40,431 bases of DNA from CAYONQ01 sp964405375 (GTDB taxonomy: Bacteria; Planctomycetota; Phycisphaerae; Sedimentisphaerales; Anaerobacaceae), in assembly GCA_964405375.1 (NCBI GenBank), contig CAYONQ010000017.1, positions 1 through 40,431 on the forward strand. Direction: 5' to 3'. The translations under genes were made by a program, and so were the position numbers. Below, piece by piece: positions 1 through 8,567 of this stretch; the first letter of the stretch is position 1, and each line of letters begins with the position of its first letter. The notes beneath the pieces are model-generated. The model had not been told where the DNA came from. It saw only the letters and a list, made by a program, of their open reading frames with translations, and did not search any database.

Positions 1-2
1 GC

Positions 3-2378
3 AGCGGCGTAGGTACGCTCGTCGGGTACTGCCTCGGATTGTGCGATGTTGACCCCATTCGATATGACCTGCTCTTCGAGCGATTTATGGACCCGCAGCG
101 CAACGAATTGCCCGATATCGATATTGATATATGCCAGGACAGCCGGGCAAAAATCATCGATTATGTTCGCCACAAGTACGGCCACGTCGCACAAATCATA
201 ACCTTCGGAACGATGAAGGCCAGGGCCGTCGTCCGTGACATCTGCAGAGTCCTCGGCGTACCGCTGAGCGAGGCCGACAGACTGGCAAAGCTTGTCCCTG
301 AATCCCTCGGTATAACGCTCGACAGGGCATTAAAGACCGAGCCGCAGTTGAAACAGGCCTACGAGCAGAACCAGCAGACTAAAAAAGTAATTGATATCTG
401 CAAAAAGCTCGAAGGCCTCGCCCGCCACGCATCGGTGCATGCCGCCGGTGTCGTCATTGCCGACGAGCCGCTGACTGATTTCCTGCCTCTCTATAAGGCG
501 CCCAACTCCGACGATATCATAACCCAGTTCGAAGGGCCAATGGTTGAAAAGGTAGGGCTGCTGAAGATGGACTTCCTGGGCCTGAAGACCCTCAGCGTAT
601 TAGAGCAAGCACGCCAGTTAGTCAATACGCTTCACGACCAGGATATCGACCTCGAAAAACTCGACCTCGATGACCCGAAGGTCTTTCAGCTCTTTGCCGG
701 CGGCAGGACAAAAGGCGTTTTCCAATTCGAGTCAGGCGGTATGCAGGATTTACTGATGAAGATGAAGCCCGACCGAATCGAGGACCTCATCGCCGCAAAC
801 GCACTATATCGCCCCGGCCCGATGATACTAATCGGCGACTATATCGACCGAAAGCACGGCGCAAAATGGCACCTGCCGCATCCCATAATGACCGAAATCC
901 TCGGCGAGACCTACGGCATTATGGTCTATCAGGAGCAGGTGATGCGCATCTGTAACCGCCTCGGCGATATACCGCTGCGAGAGGCATACGCCCTGATTAA
1001 GGCGATAAGCAAAAAGAAGGCCAGGACCATAGCGAAGGAACGGGAAAGATTCATCGCTGGCTGCGTTGATAAAGGGCTGACCAAAAGCCAGGCCCAGCAA
1101 ATCTTCGAGCTTATCGAGCGCTTCGCCGGTTACGGCTTTAACAAGAGCCATTCCACACGCTACGCCCTCATCGCATACCAGACCGCTTATATGAAGACGC
1201 ATTGGCCCATTGAATATATGGCCGCACTATTGACTTACGAGATGGGCAATACCGACAAGGTCGTTGACTACATCGCCGAGTGCGCCAAGATGAGCATCGA
1301 GGTGCTGGCACCGGATATAAACGAAAGCGGTGTCGATTTCACACCTCTTTATAAAGGCCACGGCGGTGAGAAAAGGGGCGTAATACGCTTCGGCCTGGCC
1401 GCGGTCAAAGGCGTCGGTGAAAAGGCCGTCGAGCAAATCATCGTCGCCCGTGAAAGAACCGGACGATTCCAGTCGCTGTTTCATTTCTGCGAAAATGCCG
1501 ATTTAAGGGCCGCAAACAAGCAGGTCGTCGAGGCGCTTATAAAGGCCGGCGCCTTCGACCGGCTCGGCGGAAACCGTGCCCAGATGACCGCAGGGCTGGA
1601 AAAAGCAATGCAAATCGGCACGACAGTGCAGGCCGACAGGCAGAACGGACAGATGAACTTCTTCGGCCGGATAACAGAAGAAAGTGATTATTCCAAGGAC
1701 TATCAGCAACTGCCCGACGTTGCGCCCTGGCCCGAGCCGCAGATGTTAGCTTACGAAAAGCAGGTCCTCGGCTTCTATGTAACCAGCAACCCATTAAGCC
1801 ATCACGCCGAGACAATAAACCTTTACTCGACGCTGGCCAGCTCACAATTGGCCGATGCCAGGCAGGACCAGCCCGTTACTATCGGCGGAATGGTAACAAA
1901 GAGAAGATACCACATCACCCAGAGAGGCCGAAACGCCGGGACAAAAATGGCCGTCTTTATCCTCGAAGACCTGCAGGGCTCCGCCGAGGTGGTGTTGTTC
2001 CCCGATACGCTCAATAAATTCGCCGATTTATTAGTCGAGGATACAGTTGTTTTTGTACGGGGCAAGCTCGACTACAGAAGGGAAAGACCAAATATCATCG
2101 CCGCAGAATTGATAGCTCTGAACGATGTAACCGAAAAGTTAGCTGCGAAGGTCAAAATATCGCTGGACGCCAAGGACGTTACCAAAGAAAAGGTGGCGAC
2201 GATAAAAAGCATCTGTCTGCACCACAGAGGCAGAAGTCCCGTTTACGTAGCGGTGAGAACAGACAAAGGCAGGGTTCTCGCAAAGGCCGATAGCGACTTA
2301 TCCGTCAATCCCGACCTCGACTTCTGCAGAAAAATGCGACAACTCATCGGTCAGGAAAATTTCAAACTGACAAGATGA
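3..2378 (+). CDS. dnaE: DNA polymerase III alpha subunit, 5'-truncated by window edge
   Basis: Catalytic subunit of the replicative polymerase. The reading frame is open from base 3 and its first residues (SGVGTLVGYCLG) already match the family, so the true start lies outside the window; the TTG at 39 is not a start. About 790 C-terminal residues of a usual ~1150 are present. The PDIDIDI motif with catalytic aspartates lies near 111-131 and the third catalytic Asp is in MDFLGLKTL near 567-593. A helix-hairpin-helix stretch (GLAAVKGVGEKA) and a C-terminal OB fold near 1870-2130 follow, as in DnaE rather than PolC. The N-terminal PHP domain is not in view. It heads a same-strand run with tmk and holB, which are also replication genes. 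Confidence 0.97.
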   Translation, partial: SGVGTLVGYCLGLCDVDPIRYDLLFERFMDPQRNELPDIDIDICQDSRAKIIDYVRHKYGHVAQIITFGTMKARAVVRDICRVLGVPLSEADRLAKLVPESLGITLDRALKTEPQLKQAYEQNQQTKKVIDICKKLEGLARHASVHAAGVVIADEPLTDFLPLYKAPNSDDIITQFEGPMVEKVGLLKMDFLGLKTLSVLEQARQLVNTLHDQDIDLEKLDLDDPKVFQLFAGGRTKGVFQFESGGMQDLLMKMKPDRIEDLIAANALYRPGPMILIGDYIDRKHGAKWHLPHPIMTEILGETYGIMVYQEQVMRICNRLGDIPLREAYALIKAISKKKARTIAKERERFIAGCVDKGLTKSQAQQIFELIERFAGYGFNKSHSTRYALIAYQTAYMKTHWPIEYMAALLTYEMGNTDKVVDYIAECAKMSIEVLAPDINESGVDFTPLYKGHGGEKRGVIRFGLAAVKGVGEKAVEQIIVARERTGRFQSLFHFCENADLRAANKQVVEALIKAGAFDRLGGNRAQMTAGLEKAMQIGTTVQADRQNGQMNFFGRITEESDYSKDYQQLPDVAPWPEPQMLAYEKQVLGFYVTSNPLSHHAETINLYSTLASSQLADARQDQPVTIGGMVTKRRYHITQRGRNAGTKMAVFILEDLQGSAEVVLFPDTLNKFADLLVEDTVVFVRGKLDYRRERPNIIAAELIALNDVTEKLAAKVKISLDAKDVTKEKVATIKSICLHHRGRSPVYVAVRTDKGRVLAKADSDLSVNPDLDFCRKMRQLIGQENFKLTR

Positions 2379-2384
2379 CAAAAG

Positions 2385-2434
2385 GTCATCCTGAGCGAAA
2401 CTTGTCCTGAGCTTGTCGAAGGAGCGAAGGATCT
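2385..2434. repeat. dispersed palindromic intergenic repeat, family A copy 1
   Basis: A 50-bp element lies directly after the dnaE stop. It begins GTCATCCTGAGCGAA, has the inner palindrome TCCTGAGCTTGTCGAAGGA and ends AGCGAAGGATCT. The ends resemble the reverse complement of the element at 24445-24501. It can fold into nested stems, but no T-run follows, so it is not a clear terminator. Elements of this type are known as intergenic repeats in many environmental bacterial genomes. Confidence 0.6.
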
Positions 2435-2458
2435 GGTTTTTGGGGCAAATAGAAACCT

Positions 2459-3250
2459 ATGACCGAAATCAAAAAAACACTAACAATCCTTAAAGCCCGC
2501 TGGCCAGAAGTAATACTCATTATTGGGCTTACTGTCTTGTTGCCATTTTTGAGTAAGCTACTTACAAAACTAAAATATGATTCAGCGCTGAGTTTAACAG
2601 TTCTCGCCACTTGCTTTCGGCTCGCCTTAATGGTTGTAACAATAGTGCTTCGTTCCGGTTTTCTTCGAACAGTCTATTTAGAAGGACGAAAACGGCAGTC
2701 TATTGCGGTTTTGTTACGAACAGGCCTGCATTTTTTATGGAGAATGATTGTCTTAGGTTTACTGTATGCGATACCTCTTTTGACATTGACGTTGCTGAGT
2801 ATTCGTTTAGCTGGCAAGCCAACTGCACCTGGAGAAACAGACATTCTCCATAATATCTCCTTGTTAGTTTTAGTAATTAACATTATTCTGATGAAATTCA
2901 TACTACTCCTACCTGCATTAGTAATAGTTCTTGATTGTCGTGCTTTCGAAAGCTTCAAGTTTCTCAAAAAGTGTAGGCTTAGGGATGCCGGGGCATTAAT
3001 TGTATTGTTCTGTTTTAATATGGCATTTCCTTACCTCTGGATGTTCTCGCGAACACTCTATGGCACAATAACAACCCCACAACTCATTTTTAGAATTGTT
3101 ACCTCTATTACAACATGCTTTATTGGTTTAATTATAGCGGTAACGGCAGTAAGGTTTGTCGGCTCTCTTGACTTAGTGTATGATAATAAGCCGGTTTCCC
3201 TGGATTTTGAAGATTTGCGAAAATACACAAATAGAGATTTGAAGGAATAA
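2459..3250 (+). CDS. hypothetical polytopic membrane protein
   Basis: A 263-residue protein with about six hydrophobic segments, near residues 17-34, 44-64, 92-115, 133-158, 177-197 and 209-231. No catalytic motif or known family was recognised. The ATG at 2459 has only a weak upstream ribosome site. Its codons are clearly more AT-rich than those of dnaE and tmk on either side, so it may be a later arrival in the replication cluster. It ends three bases before the tmk start, so it is probably co-transcribed with tmk. It could be a transporter-like or quality-control membrane protein, but the sequence gives no basis for choosing. Confidence 0.75.
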   Translation: MTEIKKTLTILKARWPEVILIIGLTVLLPFLSKLLTKLKYDSALSLTVLATCFRLALMVVTIVLRSGFLRTVYLEGRKRQSIAVLLRTGLHFLWRMIVLGLLYAIPLLTLTLLSIRLAGKPTAPGETDILHNISLLVLVINIILMKFILLLPALVIVLDCRAFESFKFLKKCRLRDAGALIVLFCFNMAFPYLWMFSRTLYGTITTPQLIFRIVTSITTCFIGLIIAVTAVRFVGSLDLVYDNKPVSLDFEDLRKYTNRDLKE

Positions 3251-3253
3251 CTT

Positions 3254-3877
3254 TTGAAAAACAAGTTTTCCAGCAAATTTATAGTTCTTGACGGGCCGGA
3301 CGGCTGCGGAAAGACCACGCAGACGAAACTTTTAGCTGAATGGCTTGGGGAACAGGGCGTTGCGGTCGAGACCTTTCGCGACCCCGGCACAACAGCCATC
3401 GGCGAAAAGATTCGCCAAATCCTGCTCAACCCCGAACATCTCGCAATGAGCACGTCGGCGGAAGTGCTGCTCTATATGGCTGCAAGAATGCAGCTCTGGC
3501 AGGAAAAGATAGTCCCTGCCCTTGCGCAGAAAAAATGCGTCGTCCTCGACAGATGGCTTTCCAGCACCTGCGCCTATCAGGGCCACGCCGGCGGATTCGG
3601 CATCGAAAGAACCATAAAAATCGCAGCAGACTGCCTCGAAAAGCCCTGGCCGGATTTGACCATCATCCTCGACGTTGGCCTCGAAACCGGCTCAAAGAGA
3701 TTGAACCGCCGGCTCGACAGAATGGAGCAAAAAGGCGACAGCTATCACCGGAAAGTCCGCGAAGGATTTTTGAAACTGGCCGAGCAGCAGAAGAATTTTG
3801 TCGTACTTGACGCCACCAGCGATATCGAAACAGTGCACAAAAAAGTAATAGAAGTAATCAAAAAAGTCTCGGTATAA
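3254..3877 (+). CDS. tmk: thymidylate kinase
   Basis: Phosphorylates dTMP to dTDP with ATP in dTTP synthesis, in the cytoplasm. The 207 residues match the usual family length. The P-loop GPDGCGKTT is at residues 14-22. The family's DR(Y/F/H) motif is seen as DRWLSSTCAYQG from residue 99, an uncommon Trp variant that keeps the conserved Arg and the AYQG. The TTG start at 3254 is supported by the GAAGG ribosome site at 3241-3245 and by the N-terminus beginning just before the first beta strand. Its place before holB and ricT mirrors the tmk-holB-ricT order of Firmicutes. Confidence 0.95.
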   Translation: MKNKFSSKFIVLDGPDGCGKTTQTKLLAEWLGEQGVAVETFRDPGTTAIGEKIRQILLNPEHLAMSTSAEVLLYMAARMQLWQEKIVPALAQKKCVVLDRWLSSTCAYQGHAGGFGIERTIKIAADCLEKPWPDLTIILDVGLETGSKRLNRRLDRMEQKGDSYHRKVREGFLKLAEQQKNFVVLDATSDIETVHKKVIEVIKKVSV

Positions 3878-3885
3878 AAGCAATT

Positions 3886-3918
3886 TTTACTTTTAATTTT
3901 TTACTTTTAACTTTTCAC
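3886..3918. repeat. T-rich near-tandem microrepeat before holB
   Basis: The tmk-holB gap is filled by variants of the word TTTTTACTTTTAA repeated three times, ending just before the holB ATG. No Shine-Dalgarno sequence lies between it and the start. Similar word-like repeats occur at several other intergenic places in this window. Confidence 0.5.
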
Positions 3919-3919
3919 T

Positions 3920-5032
3920 ATGTCACTTAAAGAGATTTTCTGTCAGGATAAGGCAATTTCAATCTTGCAAAGGGCGTATGCTGCCGGCAAGGTCCCGCAC
4001 GCATATATCTTCGCCGGCCCCGAAGGTGTCGGCAAATTCAAGACCGCCCGTCAATTCGCCAAGTTGCTGCTCTGTGAAAACCCAGTCGTGGAAGACGATT
4101 TTGCCGACAGTTGCGGTGCCTGTCAATCCTGCCGAGCGTTCGAGGCCGGCTCACATCCCGACTTCAATAACGTTTATAAGGAGCTGCGGGAATTTACTAA
4201 AGACGGCAAGGGTAAGCCGCCGCCTGTCGATTTGCCGATTGATGTCATTCGGGAATTCCTGATTGAGAAAGTACCAATTAAGCCGACCCTATCGGAAAGA
4301 AAGGCGTTTATCGTCAGTGAAGCCGAAAGACTAAACAGGGAATCTCAGAACTGCTCACTCAAGGTCCTCGAAGAGCCGCCCGAATACTGCTGTATAATAC
4401 TGATTTGCACGCGTCTGGAGAAACTGCTGCCGACCGTTAAGTCAAGATGCCAGATAATTCGTTTCTCAACGCTGCCCGAAGGGAAGATAATTGAGCAAAT
4501 AAGAGAAACGGGGCTCAAGGAAAACCAGGCCGAATACCTCGCCCGGCTTGCCCATGGCAGTTTAGGCAGCGCCTGTCAATGGGCCGAGCTCGAATTGGCC
4601 GATGCGAACCTATACAAATGCAAAAAAGAGCTGATAAACTCCCTGGCCGACTGCCGGCTTGTCGAGGCACTGGAACTGGCCGAATGGCTCCTAAACGAAA
4701 GTAAAAAGATTGCCGGCATCTGGGCCAAGCTCGAAGCAGCTATCAGTAAAAAAGATATAAATCGAAGGGCCGCAAAGACCCTCCTGCAAATAATCATATC
4801 AGCCCTGCACGATGCAATGATACTGAACATCACGCCGGACAGGCCCCTTGTCAACTTCGACCAGAAAGAGCAGATAAAAAAGCTGGCCGAGCGCTTCGAC
4901 ACCGAGCAATTAGCAGAAAAAATCGCCGATTGCTACGAGACGATGCGATGGATTGATGCCGCCGTCAACGAAAGACTTATTTTCGAGCAGCTATTGTTAA
5001 ATCTCGCCGTTTCTGATAGAATAAGGGCCTGA
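3920..5032 (+). CDS. holB: DNA polymerase III delta' subunit
   Basis: Clamp-loader AAA+ subunit that helps load the DnaN sliding clamp. The Walker A motif GPEGVGKFKT is at residues 33-42. A zinc module follows with Cys52, Cys65, Cys68 and Cys71 (CGACQSC). The sensor motif SRC appears in VKSRCQIIRF, preceded by LKVLEEPPE. At 370 residues it is slightly longer than E. coli delta' and lacks the long tau tail. The position after tmk and before ricT also favours delta' over DnaX. The ATG at 3920 lacks a clear ribosome site, so translation may rely on the A/U-rich leader. Confidence 0.9.
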   Translation: MSLKEIFCQDKAISILQRAYAAGKVPHAYIFAGPEGVGKFKTARQFAKLLLCENPVVEDDFADSCGACQSCRAFEAGSHPDFNNVYKELREFTKDGKGKPPPVDLPIDVIREFLIEKVPIKPTLSERKAFIVSEAERLNRESQNCSLKVLEEPPEYCCIILICTRLEKLLPTVKSRCQIIRFSTLPEGKIIEQIRETGLKENQAEYLARLAHGSLGSACQWAELELADANLYKCKKELINSLADCRLVEALELAEWLLNESKKIAGIWAKLEAAISKKDINRRAAKTLLQIIISALHDAMILNITPDRPLVNFDQKEQIKKLAERFDTEQLAEKIADCYETMRWIDAAVNERLIFEQLLLNLAVSDRIRA

Positions 5033-5081
5033 TAAGGTAATAGCTTAATACAATACAGGCGCTAACTTTCAGGTAACCTTA

Positions 5082-6092
5082 ATGGCAGAAACAACAGCAA
5101 CAAAGCAAAAGCAGGCAAAAAACAAGAAATATATGCTGGTTCGCTGTGGCCGAATGAATACGCTCGGCCTCTTCGAGCACCAGGAAAGCCAGATACCTAA
5201 ACTGCCTACTCGCATCGTGGTAAAAACCGACAAAGGCCTTGAATTAGGCCATCTGGTAGGGCAACTTACTGCCTACAGGGCCGGGCAGTTTAAGCTAAGC
5301 AGCGACCGGCTCAAAGAATACTTCAACGGCAGCGGTATCGACCTTTCTGTTGACCCTGCCGGCAGATTCATCCGCTTCGCAACCGCTGACGACATAAGTG
5401 AGGAAAGACACCTTGAAAAAATCGCAAAAGAAGAGACGGAATGCTGCAGACGGTTCATCAAAGAACTGGACCTGCCAATGAAAATAATCGAAGCAGAACA
5501 CATATTCGGAGGCGAGCGTATCATCTTCTACTTTGCCTCCGACGGGCGAGTGGATTTCCGCGAGCTGGTAAAGAAGCTCGCACACGAATATCAGACGAGA
5601 ATCGAAATGCACCAAATCGGCTCGCGCGATGAGGCCAAGCTGCTCGGCGATGTGGAAAGCTGCGGCCAACAGTGCTGCTGTCAGAGGTTCCTTAAGGCCT
5701 TGAAGCCGGTCAATATGCGAATGGCAAAGATGCAAAAGGCGACGCTCGACCCTTCAAAAATCTCCGGATACTGCGGCAGATTAAAGTGCTGTTTGCTCTA
5801 TGAAGACAAAACTTACACAGAACTTAAAAAACGGCTGCCGAGAAAAAACACGAGGGTAAAAACCAAATACGGTGAAGGCAAAGTCGTAGGCACACACATA
5901 TTGACTCAGCTTGTCGTGGTCGAACACGATAATGGAACAAAAACGGCTATCAGCATAGAAGAGCTTGAGGTAATTTCAGCACCAACAACTAAAAAGAAAA
6001 AACAAGATGATACATCGAATGACAAAAATCAAGACAGTGCGCCAAATAATAACAGCCGCGATACCAGTAAAAATCAAGACCAGCAATCTTAA
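5082..6092 (+). CDS. ricT: PSP1 domain protein, RicT/YaaT family
   Basis: A 336-residue cytoplasmic protein with the PSP1 C-terminal homology region. The key pattern is a cysteine-rich stretch, CGQQCCCQRFL followed by SGYCGRLKCCLLYE, near residues 190-245. In Bacillus RicT these cysteines take part in Fe-S binding within a complex that affects RNase Y activity. The last ~40 residues are a low-complexity Asp/Asn/Lys/Gln tail of no known function. The ATG at 5082 has AGGT a few bases upstream. It follows holB, as yaaT does in Firmicutes. The RNA-processing role is transferred from Bacillus and is not shown by this sequence. Confidence 0.9.
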   Translation: MAETTATKQKQAKNKKYMLVRCGRMNTLGLFEHQESQIPKLPTRIVVKTDKGLELGHLVGQLTAYRAGQFKLSSDRLKEYFNGSGIDLSVDPAGRFIRFATADDISEERHLEKIAKEETECCRRFIKELDLPMKIIEAEHIFGGERIIFYFASDGRVDFRELVKKLAHEYQTRIEMHQIGSRDEAKLLGDVESCGQQCCCQRFLKALKPVNMRMAKMQKATLDPSKISGYCGRLKCCLLYEDKTYTELKKRLPRKNTRVKTKYGEGKVVGTHILTQLVVVEHDNGTKTAISIEELEVISAPTTKKKKQDDTSNDKNQDSAPNNNSRDTSKNQDQQS

Positions 6093-6101
6093 GGAAAAAC
6101 T

Positions 6102-8147
6102 ATGTCCCGCAAAATCGTTGTAACATCGGCACTGCCCTACGCAAACGGCCCGATACACATAGGCCACCTCGTCGAATACATCCAGACCGACATCTGGGTT
6201 AGATTTCAGAAAATCTGCGGCAACCAGTGCCTTTACTTCTGCGCCGATGACACTCACGGCACCGCCATTATGATAAGTGCCCGCGATGCCGGGGTAAGCT
6301 CAGAAGAGCTAATCAAGCAGGTACATAAAGAACACAGAGAAGACTTCGACGGCTTTTTCGTCGAATTCGACAACTATTACTCTACCCACTCGCCCGAAAA
6401 CAGGTATTTCAGCGAACTGATTTTTAATCGCCTGAATAAAGCCGGCTCAATCGTCAAACGAGACGTCGAACAGCCGTATTGTGAAAATTGCAAGATGTCA
6501 CTGCCCGACAGATATATCCGCGGCACCTGCCCGCGGTGTAAGGCCGAGGACCAATACGGCGATTCCTGTGAGCTTTGCAGCGCAACTTATCAATCTACCG
6601 ATTTGATTAACCCTTACTGCTCAACCTGCAAGGCCAGACCGACCCTGCAAACCTCACAGCACTACTTCTTCAAACTCGCCGATTACGAACAACAACTAAA
6701 GGACCTCATTGCCAAAGAATACACGCAAAAGTCGGTTGCGAACAAGCTCGACGAATGGTTCAAGGCGGGGCTGAAAGACTGGGACATATCGCGCGACGGG
6801 CCTTATTTCGGCTTTAAGGTACCCGGCGAAGAAAACAAATTCTTCTACGTCTGGCTGGACGCACCCATCGGATATATGGCGTCGATGAAAAACTACTGCG
6901 ATAAAACAGGTCTGGATTTCGACAAAATCTGGCCGGAACAGCACGACGCCGCAGCCAAAAGCGATGACAGATACGAACTCTACCATTTCATCGGCAAAGA
7001 CATTATGTATTTTCACGCCCTGTTTTGGCCGGCAATGCTAATCGGCGCCGGCTTCAAACCCGCCGACAAGCTCTTCGTCCACGGCTTTTTGACCGTGAAC
7101 GGCCAAAAAATGAGCAAATCACGCGGCACGTTTATAAAGGCGAGCACCTTTCTCAAACATCTGCCGCCCGAGGCGCTGCGATACTACTACGCCAGCAAGC
7201 TAACCGCCGGTATCGAAGACATAGATTTAAGCATAGAGGACTTCCTGAACAAGACCAATTCTGACTTGGTCGGCAAGTTCGCAAACCTTGCCTCACGCTC
7301 AGGCCCGATGCTGACAAAAAAGCTAACCGGCCGGCTCGGCCAACTGGACAATAACGGAAGACAGTTAATCAACAAGCTCGCCGCCGCAAAGGACCAGATT
7401 ATCCGCAACTATGAAGACCTTAATTATGCCGCTGCTGTCCGAACGGTTACCGCCCTGGCCGACGATGCAAACCGCTACGTCGAGCAAAATCAGCCGTGGG
7501 CAACGGTAAAAACCGATTTGGAAAAAACACGAACGACCCTAACCGCCGTGATAAATGCCGTACACATCCTGACAATTTACCTGAAACCCATCCTGCCCGA
7601 ATTTGCACAAAAAATAGAAAAATTTCTCAACGTCGGTGACCTGAAATTTGCAGACGTCGAAACGTTATTACAGAACCATAAAATAAACGATTTTGAACGA
7701 TTAGCCGAACGAATCGACAAGGAACAGGTGAATGCGATGATAGAGGAAAGTAAAGAAACGGAAGTTAAAAAACCGCCGACCCCGGCGGAAGCACAGCCAG
7801 GTCCCACCGAGCCGATAAAGCCGGAGTGCACCATTGAAGATTTCGGGAAGATTGACCTGCGAATCGCAAAGGTAATAAAGGCCGAGCCGGTCGAGGGCGC
7901 CGACAAACTGCTGCGTCTGGATTTAGACGTAGGCGGGCCGCAAAAAACCGTTTTGGCCGCCATCGCTGCTGCCTATAAACCCGATGAACTGGTCGGCAAA
8001 ATCGTAATCTATCTGGCCAACCTAAAGCCCAGGAAGATGAGATTCGGCCTTTCAGAGGGTATGATTCTGGCAGCCGGCACCGGCGGAAAAGACATCTTCA
8101 TACTCTCAGCCGACACCGGAGCAAGGCCCGGACAGAAGGTGCTTTAG
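6102..8147 (+). CDS. metG: methionyl-tRNA synthetase with C-terminal tRNA-binding domain
   Basis: Charges initiator and elongator tRNA(Met). The class I HIGH signature is PIHIGH at residues 17-22 and the second signature is KMSKS in GQKMSKSRGTF near 7104-7130. The connective peptide holds four CxxC pairs (CENC, CPRC, CELC, CSTC), which suggests two zinc knuckles. After the anticodon-binding helices and a Pro/Glu-rich linker near residues 545-570, an EMAPII-like tRNA-binding domain begins at about IDLRIAKVIKAE and runs to the end. This is the dimerising form of MetRS, and its 681 residues fit. It starts 9 bases after ricT, which suggests co-transcription. Confidence 0.97.
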   Translation: MSRKIVVTSALPYANGPIHIGHLVEYIQTDIWVRFQKICGNQCLYFCADDTHGTAIMISARDAGVSSEELIKQVHKEHREDFDGFFVEFDNYYSTHSPENRYFSELIFNRLNKAGSIVKRDVEQPYCENCKMSLPDRYIRGTCPRCKAEDQYGDSCELCSATYQSTDLINPYCSTCKARPTLQTSQHYFFKLADYEQQLKDLIAKEYTQKSVANKLDEWFKAGLKDWDISRDGPYFGFKVPGEENKFFYVWLDAPIGYMASMKNYCDKTGLDFDKIWPEQHDAAAKSDDRYELYHFIGKDIMYFHALFWPAMLIGAGFKPADKLFVHGFLTVNGQKMSKSRGTFIKASTFLKHLPPEALRYYYASKLTAGIEDIDLSIEDFLNKTNSDLVGKFANLASRSGPMLTKKLTGRLGQLDNNGRQLINKLAAAKDQIIRNYEDLNYAAAVRTVTALADDANRYVEQNQPWATVKTDLEKTRTTLTAVINAVHILTIYLKPILPEFAQKIEKFLNVGDLKFADVETLLQNHKINDFERLAERIDKEQVNAMIEESKETEVKKPPTPAEAQPGPTEPIKPECTIEDFGKIDLRIAKVIKAEPVEGADKLLRLDLDVGGPQKTVLAAIAAAYKPDELVGKIVIYLANLKPRKMRFGLSEGMILAAGTGGKDIFILSADTGARPGQKVL

Positions 8148-8155
8148 CAATAAGA

Positions 8156-8509
8156 ATGAAAAAAAGACTCGAAGAAATCGCCAGAGAAGACAGCAGATAC
8201 AGTCCCAATGCGATAAGGTTTGTCTATGAGGGACTCGGTTACACTGCAAAGAAAGCCGCCGCTGAGCCAAGCCATGTCAGAGGCCAGGCACTTTGTAAAG
8301 CACTTGCGGAATTGGCTGTCAAAAAGTGGGGCAGACTGGCGATGCTGGTGCTTAACACCTGGGGCGTAAAAAGCACCGGCGATTTCGGCGAAATCGTTTA
8401 CCTTATGATAAAAAACGAATGGATGAGCGCCCAGCCGACCGATTCAATCGATGACTTCAACGATGCTTACGATTTCAAAACCGTTTTCGAGGACCAATTC
8501 GAATTTTAA
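8156..8509 (+). CDS. Minf_1886 family conserved protein
   Basis: A 117-residue protein matching the small conserved family named Minf_1886, described mainly from planctomycetes and verrucomicrobia. Characteristic parts are YSPNAIRFVYEGLGYT near the start, the central HVRGQ and LAVKKWGRLAMLVLNTWGV, and the GDFGEIVYLMI stretch. Function is unknown, and there is no signal peptide or membrane segment. It begins 8 bases after the metG stop and is probably the last gene of this transcript. The family identification is from memory of its consensus and is a useful lineage marker. Confidence 0.85.
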   Translation: MKKRLEEIAREDSRYSPNAIRFVYEGLGYTAKKAAAEPSHVRGQALCKALAELAVKKWGRLAMLVLNTWGVKSTGDFGEIVYLMIKNEWMSAQPTDSIDDFNDAYDFKTVFEDQFEF

Positions 8510-8510
8510 A

Positions 8511-8540
8511 TTGACAATTCGAAAATAAATGCCATATTAA
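8511..8540 (+). promoter_or_regulatory. candidate sigma70 promoter for the sulfatase-like gene
   Basis: TTGACA at 8511-8516 is followed 17-18 bases later by ATATTA/TATTAA at 8534-8540. It starts right after the preceding stop codon and 28 bases before the sulfatase start. An AAAGGAGGG ribosome site lies at 8547-8555. Confidence 0.5.
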
Positions 8541-8567
8541 GACAACAAAGGAGGGCATATCTCAGGT

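Noticed and set aside
3340..3810. 156-codon frame inside tmk
   Set aside because: Arg/Pro-rich shadow of the real thymidylate kinase frame.
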